47,021 bases of DNA from Pseudomonas sp. NFR16. Its GTDB lineage: Bacteria > Pseudomonadota > Gammaproteobacteria > Pseudomonadales > Pseudomonadaceae. Position 1 is the first letter of the stretch. Each line of letters starts with the position of its first letter. Shown in pieces: positions 43,794-47,021 of the stretch. The DNA lies in assembly GCF_900108875.1 (NCBI RefSeq), contig NZ_FNYJ01000011.1, positions 2,501-49,521 of the forward strand. Reading direction: 5' to 3'. The notes beneath the pieces were generated by a model. The model ran no database searches. It was not told where the DNA came from and saw only the letters and a list, made by a program, of their open reading frames with translations. The position numbers were made by a program, and so were the translations under genes.

Positions 43794-43912
43794 CACAGCG
43801 ACGCCTCATGCCGGCCACTGAAGTGACTTCCGTGATCAGGCCGGACATCTCCTACAATTGAACCACTGGACAGCGCCGCTGCTCCAACCGGTATCACAAG
43901 AAGGAGAGCCCT

Positions 43913-44080
43913 ATGCCCTGGTATGCCTGGTTAATTCTGGTCGTTGCAATCGGCTCGATCGTCGGCGGTTTGCTGATGCTCAAGGATTCAGCAAAAAAAC
44001 TGCCCCTGACCGAAGAACAGCTCAAGCGTGTCCATGAGCGCAACGCTGAAATGGATGCCAAGGAAGCGCGGGACCGTTGA
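43913..44080 (+). CDS. Small single-pass membrane protein, DUF2897 type
   Basis: A 55-residue protein: MPWYAWLILVVAIGSIVGGL begins a single N-terminal membrane helix (about residues 5-23), followed by a charged cytoplasmic tail rich in Lys and Glu (LTEEQLKRVHERNAEMDAKE). AAGGAG lies seven bases before the ATG, a strong ribosome binding site. It matches my recollection of the DUF2897 family found across pseudomonads. Function is unknown. Confidence 0.85.
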   Translation: MPWYAWLILVVAIGSIVGGLLMLKDSAKKLPLTEEQLKRVHERNAEMDAKEARDR

Positions 44081-44087
44081 TGAACCG

Positions 44088-44115
44088 TGTGGGAGCGCCG
44101 AACTGCGCTCCCACA
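44088..44115. repeat. REP-like palindrome / hairpin
   Basis: TGTGGGAGCGC and GCGCTCCCACA form a perfect 11-bp stem with a six-base loop, seven bases after the DUF2897 stop. The GTGGGAGCG core is a common Pseudomonas REP motif. It could also act as a terminator. Confidence 0.7.
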
Positions 44116-44199
44116 TGCCTGCTGCAGCGCGACATCCTCACCATGACTACCCGGGCAAGCGCTATCGCCAGCCTGAGTCAGTGCCTTGCCTCTGCCCTA

Positions 44200-45030
44200 T
44201 CAATCGCCATCGCTTGAGCTGTCCTGCGCGATCGAATGATGCGTGGCCTGTGGTGTCACGGCGATGCGAAACGGCTGGAAGATCTTGAACATCTGCCCGT
44301 TCTCACGCAACTGATTGAGCAACAGGCTGAACTGCTCGCCGGTGATCGGCGCATTCGGGCGCAACAGCGCGAAGTGGCGATAGACCTGATCCACGCGGTC
44401 CGACACCAGAAACTCGTCGGCGTCCTGAGGGTTGTTGGCCATGAAGGTGCTGAGGTAGGAACGGGTCACCAACGCGACGTCGGCGCGATCACGCATTACC
44501 ATCAACAGGTTGCTGTCGTGCGAATACGTCAGCGACGCGTTGTAGTGTTCGGCAAGGAACTTGGGATCGGCGTTGAAATCCGCGAACGCATAGTGATAGC
44601 CGCTGAACAGCGCCAACCGCTTGCCATGCAGATCGTCAAAAAAAGCCTGAGTACGCCCGGGAATCTTGTGGGCCACGAAGATTTCGGCATCCTCCAGGCC
44701 CATGTCGACATCCTCGTGAGCGATGCCCTTCCAGCCCCAGCCGGGGTTTTCGAAAATGGCCATGTCGAAACGGGCCTGCTGAAAGTCGCGGAAACGACGC
44801 GGGATCGATGTGGGCACCATCTCGAAACGGTAGTCGCTCTGCATGGCGTTGAGCGCACTGACCATCTGCGGCAGCAGCCCGGTGTCTTCACCGCGTTCAG
44901 GGCGAATCGTATAGGGCGGAAAGTGCGCGGCGCCAATGCGCACGACCTGAGCCGCCCCCGCCTGCCAGGCCCACAGGGTCGTGGTCGCCAACAGCAGCGA
45001 TTTAAAAGCCATCCGCACCGGCGTAGACAT
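44200..45030 (-). CDS. Periplasmic solute-binding protein-like (SBP_bac_3 type)
   Basis: A 276-residue secreted protein with signal peptide (FKSLLLATTTLWAWQAGAAQ, cleavage near AGA-A). The mature part starts VVRIGAAHFPPYTIRPERGE, typical of the N-terminal lobe of polar amino acid-binding proteins, and includes FDMAIFENPGWGWKG and LHGKRLALFSGYHYAF. No ABC permease genes are adjacent, so it may be a stand-alone sensor or binding protein. Start candidates are ATG at 45030 (with AGGTG upstream) and 45012; I chose 45030. Confidence 0.85.
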   Translation of the reverse strand: MSTPVRMAFKSLLLATTTLWAWQAGAAQVVRIGAAHFPPYTIRPERGEDTGLLPQMVSALNAMQSDYRFEMVPTSIPRRFRDFQQARFDMAIFENPGWGWKGIAHEDVDMGLEDAEIFVAHKIPGRTQAFFDDLHGKRLALFSGYHYAFADFNADPKFLAEHYNASLTYSHDSNLLMVMRDRADVALVTRSYLSTFMANNPQDADEFLVSDRVDQVYRHFALLRPNAPITGEQFSLLLNQLRENGQMFKIFQPFRIAVTPQATHHSIAQDSSSDGD

Positions 45031-45119
45031 CAAGACAAGGCACCTCATGCGAATCGGAGTACGTAAGCTATGCGTTTGCGAACGATTAGACAACGGTCAA
45101 ACAGGCGTAAAAATCACAT

Positions 45120-45752
45120 TTATTCACATCTTGCCTCTTTGAGCAGCAACATCAGTGCCTGCTCGGCAAGTTGCTCCAGCGTCAGGCTGCCGCCGGTACG
45201 AAACCAGGTGGTGGTCCAGGACAACGCACCGGTCAGAAATCGCCGGGTAACGAACATATCGCCGGCAATCAGCCCAGCTTCCTTGGCCTCGCCCAGTACC
45301 TGCAGCCACACCTGCTCGTACGCGTCGCGCAGCACCAGAATTTTCGCCTGCCCGTCGGCAGACAGCGAACGCCACTCATAGACCATCACAGCCATGGCCT
45401 CGCCGGTGCCGCCCATGATTGACTGCAACTCGCATTTTATGAGCGACAGCACGCGCGCCCGGACACCAGTGGCCTTGTTCAGCGCGGCGCGCATGAGCGC
45501 CGTGTTGTAGATTGCCGTCTGCTCCATCACCGCGCAGAGAATCTCGTCCTTGCTGCGAAAGTGATGAAAGATGCTGCCGGACTGAATACCCGCCGCGGCC
45601 CCCAGATCCCTCACGGTCGTGCGCTCGTAGCCCTTCTCATGGAACAAGTGCGCCGCCACCTGCAGCAGCTTGCCGCGCGCGCTGTCGGGATCCGTGATCA
45701 GGCCCTGCCCGACCAGCTCGCGCATGACCGTCCAGGCACTGTGTTCGTCCAC
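45120..45752 (-). CDS. TetR-family transcriptional regulator
   Basis: A 210-residue regulator. The TetR helix-turn-helix is in ARGKLLQVAAHLFHEKGYER and VRDLGAAAGIQSGSIFHHFRSKDEIL; the C-terminal ligand domain is variable. I prefer a GTG start at 45752, preceded by GGGAG at six bases; an ATG at 45725 would remove nine residues. The frame continues upstream to 46034 without recognisable sequence. A partial palindrome with core AGCGCT lies about 90 bases upstream. Target and ligand are unknown. Confidence 0.88.
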   Translation of the reverse strand: MDEHSAWTVMRELVGQGLITDPDSARGKLLQVAAHLFHEKGYERTTVRDLGAAAGIQSGSIFHHFRSKDEILCAVMEQTAIYNTALMRAALNKATGVRARVLSLIKCELQSIMGGTGEAMAVMVYEWRSLSADGQAKILVLRDAYEQVWLQVLGEAKEAGLIAGDMFVTRRFLTGALSWTTTWFRTGGSLTLEQLAEQALMLLLKEARCE

Positions 45753-46057
45753 CGTGAACTCCCGGGATTGGCGAAGGAAATTTCTGATACAAACAGCATG
45801 GGCCGCGCGGCAATTTATGCTGAGCGCGTTAACCAAGCAAGCGCTCGGGCGACCACTGGCGCGTTGTTCGTGGTAAAAATTCCCACACGAAGCAAACAAT
45901 CGTCTGCCGCGCGAGTCCCAGACTGGGTTATTCCGCGTCGCCGAGCCTCTTTCGCCTGTTCCCGATGCGGGACGGACGAAGACAGTTTTCTTACCGTCCG
46001 GACCGAATATGACTACGCTCCATGGCGGTGCCACGGGTTAAAAGACTGGAGTTAGAG
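45753..46057. other. Divergent intergenic region, tetR-type / exonuclease
   Basis: About 305 bases without a supported gene. It contains ACCAAGCAAGCGCTCGGGCG (from 45832), whose left half matches the AAGCAAGCGCT half-sites used by several TetR regulators, while the right half is degenerate. It may be the operator of the adjacent regulator. Confidence 0.4.
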
Positions 46058-46600
46058 ATGCCCCACTGGTTGGTGATAGATCTGGAGGCCACCACTGAAG
46101 AGGGCGGATGGCCAGTGGCAGAAATGGAGATCATTGAGATCGGTGCATCCGTGGTCAATCAGACCGGGCGTGAGGTCGACCACTTCGAGCGCTTCGTACG
46201 GCCTGCGCGCAGGCCGCAACTGACGCCGTTCTGTCGGGAGCTGACGCATATCCAGCAGAGCGCCATCGACGCCGCGTTGCCACTGACCACGGTCTGGCCG
46301 CAGTTCGAGCGCTGGCTCAGTCATCATCGCGCGCGGTTGGTAGGCTGGACGAGTTGGGGCGACTACGACCGTCAGCAACTGGAAGTGGAATGGCAGCACC
46401 ACCAGTTGAGCAGCGAGCTTTCACGGCTTGCGCACATCAATCTGAAACAGCGCTTCGCGCAGGCACGCCAGTTGAGCAAACCCTGCGGCCTGAATGCCGC
46501 GCTGCAGCTGGCGGGAATGCATTTCAACGGCCAGCAGCACCGGGCGTTGTCGGACGCGCGCAATACCGCACGGTTGTTACCGTTAGTGATTCCAGGCTAG
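46058..46600 (+). CDS. DEDDh 3'-5' exonuclease domain protein
   Basis: A 180-residue RNase T/ERI-1-like exonuclease. Metal-binding acids are visible: Asp and Glu in WLVIDLEATTEE, Asp in TSWGDYDRQQL, and the His/Asp pair in QHRALSDARNTARLL (DEDDh type). It probably trims single-stranded RNA or DNA ends. GGAG lies six bases before the ATG at 46058, preferred over an upstream ATG at 46022. The C-terminal RALSDARNTARLL resembles KapD-type relatives. The substrate is not known. Confidence 0.9.
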   Translation: MPHWLVIDLEATTEEGGWPVAEMEIIEIGASVVNQTGREVDHFERFVRPARRPQLTPFCRELTHIQQSAIDAALPLTTVWPQFERWLSHHRARLVGWTSWGDYDRQQLEVEWQHHQLSSELSRLAHINLKQRFAQARQLSKPCGLNAALQLAGMHFNGQQHRALSDARNTARLLPLVIPG

Positions 46601-46688
46601 GCGTGACGCAATTATCAAAGCGGATGACGGCCTTTTGTACGTTGGGCATACTGTCCGACCTTTTGCACCCCTTCCAAGGAGATCAGCC

Positions 46689-46976
46689 ATGTTCAAGGTC
46701 AACGAGTATTTCGACGGCACCGTCAAGTCCATCGCCTTCCAGCAAGCCGAAGGTGCAGCGACCATCGGCGTCATGGCTCCCGGGAAATACAACTTCGGCA
46801 CCGCTGATCGCGAAATCATGCACGTCATCTCGGGATCGCTGAAGGTTCTGTTGCCGGGTAGCAGCGATTGGGAAACCTTCGAGGCAGGCGACCAGTTCCG
46901 TGTTCCGGCCAACAGCAAGTTCGATCTTGAGGTCAGCGTCGAAACCGCTTACCTGTGCGAATACCGCAAGGACTGA
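46689..46976 (+). CDS. ppnP: Pyrimidine/purine nucleoside phosphorylase PpnP (DUF1255)
   Basis: A 95-residue single-domain cupin. MFKVNEYFDGTVKSIAFQ, GVMAPGKYNFGTADREIMHV and FEAGDQFRVPANSKFDLEV are family hallmarks (E. coli YaiE/PpnP, 94 aa). It splits diverse nucleosides into base and ribose-1-phosphate. AAGGAG lies upstream of the ATG. It is read in the same direction as the exonuclease gene 88 bases upstream. Confidence 0.95.
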   Translation: MFKVNEYFDGTVKSIAFQQAEGAATIGVMAPGKYNFGTADREIMHVISGSLKVLLPGSSDWETFEAGDQFRVPANSKFDLEVSVETAYLCEYRKD

Positions 46977-46994
46977 TCGGGCTAGACGCGAGCC

Positions 46995-47017
46995 TTCCCG
47001 GCTAAAGCCGGACCTAC
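46995..47017. repeat. Single REP element (TTCCCGGCT family)
   Basis: TTCCCGGCTAAAGCCGGACC and the following TAC repeat the element found twice at 27147-27210. It lies just after ppnP at the window edge; a partner copy may lie beyond. Confidence 0.75.
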
Positions 47018-47021
47018 GAAA

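Overview
The window comes from a Pseudomonas chromosome. The first 731 bases are the 5' half of a 16S rRNA gene (minus strand) with pseudomonad signature sequence, and the protein set (GntP-type permease, DhcR-like LysR/CoA-transferase locus, DUF2897, ethanolamine permease, PpnP) together with the REP-type palindromes fits the fluorescens/putida/syringae side of the genus rather than P. aeruginosa. There is no phage, insertion sequence, CRISPR array or tRNA gene.

Layout. (1) 1-1230: an rRNA operon read leftward from three tandem promoters with a boxA antiterminator. (2) 1349-4572: a RhtA/EamA exporter, a small lipoprotein and a three-domain aminopeptidase P. (3) 4573-24139: a long upstream region and a 16-gene exopolysaccharide operon, all on the plus strand, closed by a strong intrinsic terminator. 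(4) 24458-27000: orphan ssuE, a small lipoprotein and a gluconate-family permease with a near-perfect operator palindrome. (5) 27309-31652: a LysR regulator divergent from a 3-oxoacid CoA-transferase (A and B subunits) and an AtoE-type short-chain fatty acid permease. (6) 31704-35930: a MarR/MFS efflux pair, an ABM monooxygenase overlapping a CTP-synthase-like amidotransferase, and a LysR regulator. (7) 35980-39555: a leftward catabolic gene set (2-hydroxyacid dehydrogenase, SDR, FAH hydrolase, AraC). (8) 39985-46976: GlpQ, PyrF, ethanolamine permease, DUF2897, a periplasmic solute-binding-like protein, a TetR regulator, a DEDDh exonuclease and PpnP.

The exopolysaccharide operon is the centrepiece. 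WcaJ/PslA-like priming transferase, six glycosyltransferases, a Wzx flippase, the Wza/Wzb/Wzc export and control set, a PslG-like GH39 hydrolase and an acyltransferase define a lipid-linked-oligosaccharide export system. A VioA-like aminotransferase, a WbqC-family protein and a PhyH-like dioxygenase suggest an unusual 4-amino-sugar with a modified substituent. The leader carries two ops (JUMPstart core) elements, the second an exact 12-base match to the enterobacterial element, and the operon itself encodes a RfaH-type NusG paralogue. The likely control circuit is therefore ops-dependent antitermination by a factor made from the same transcript. No Wzy polymerase is visible in the locus.
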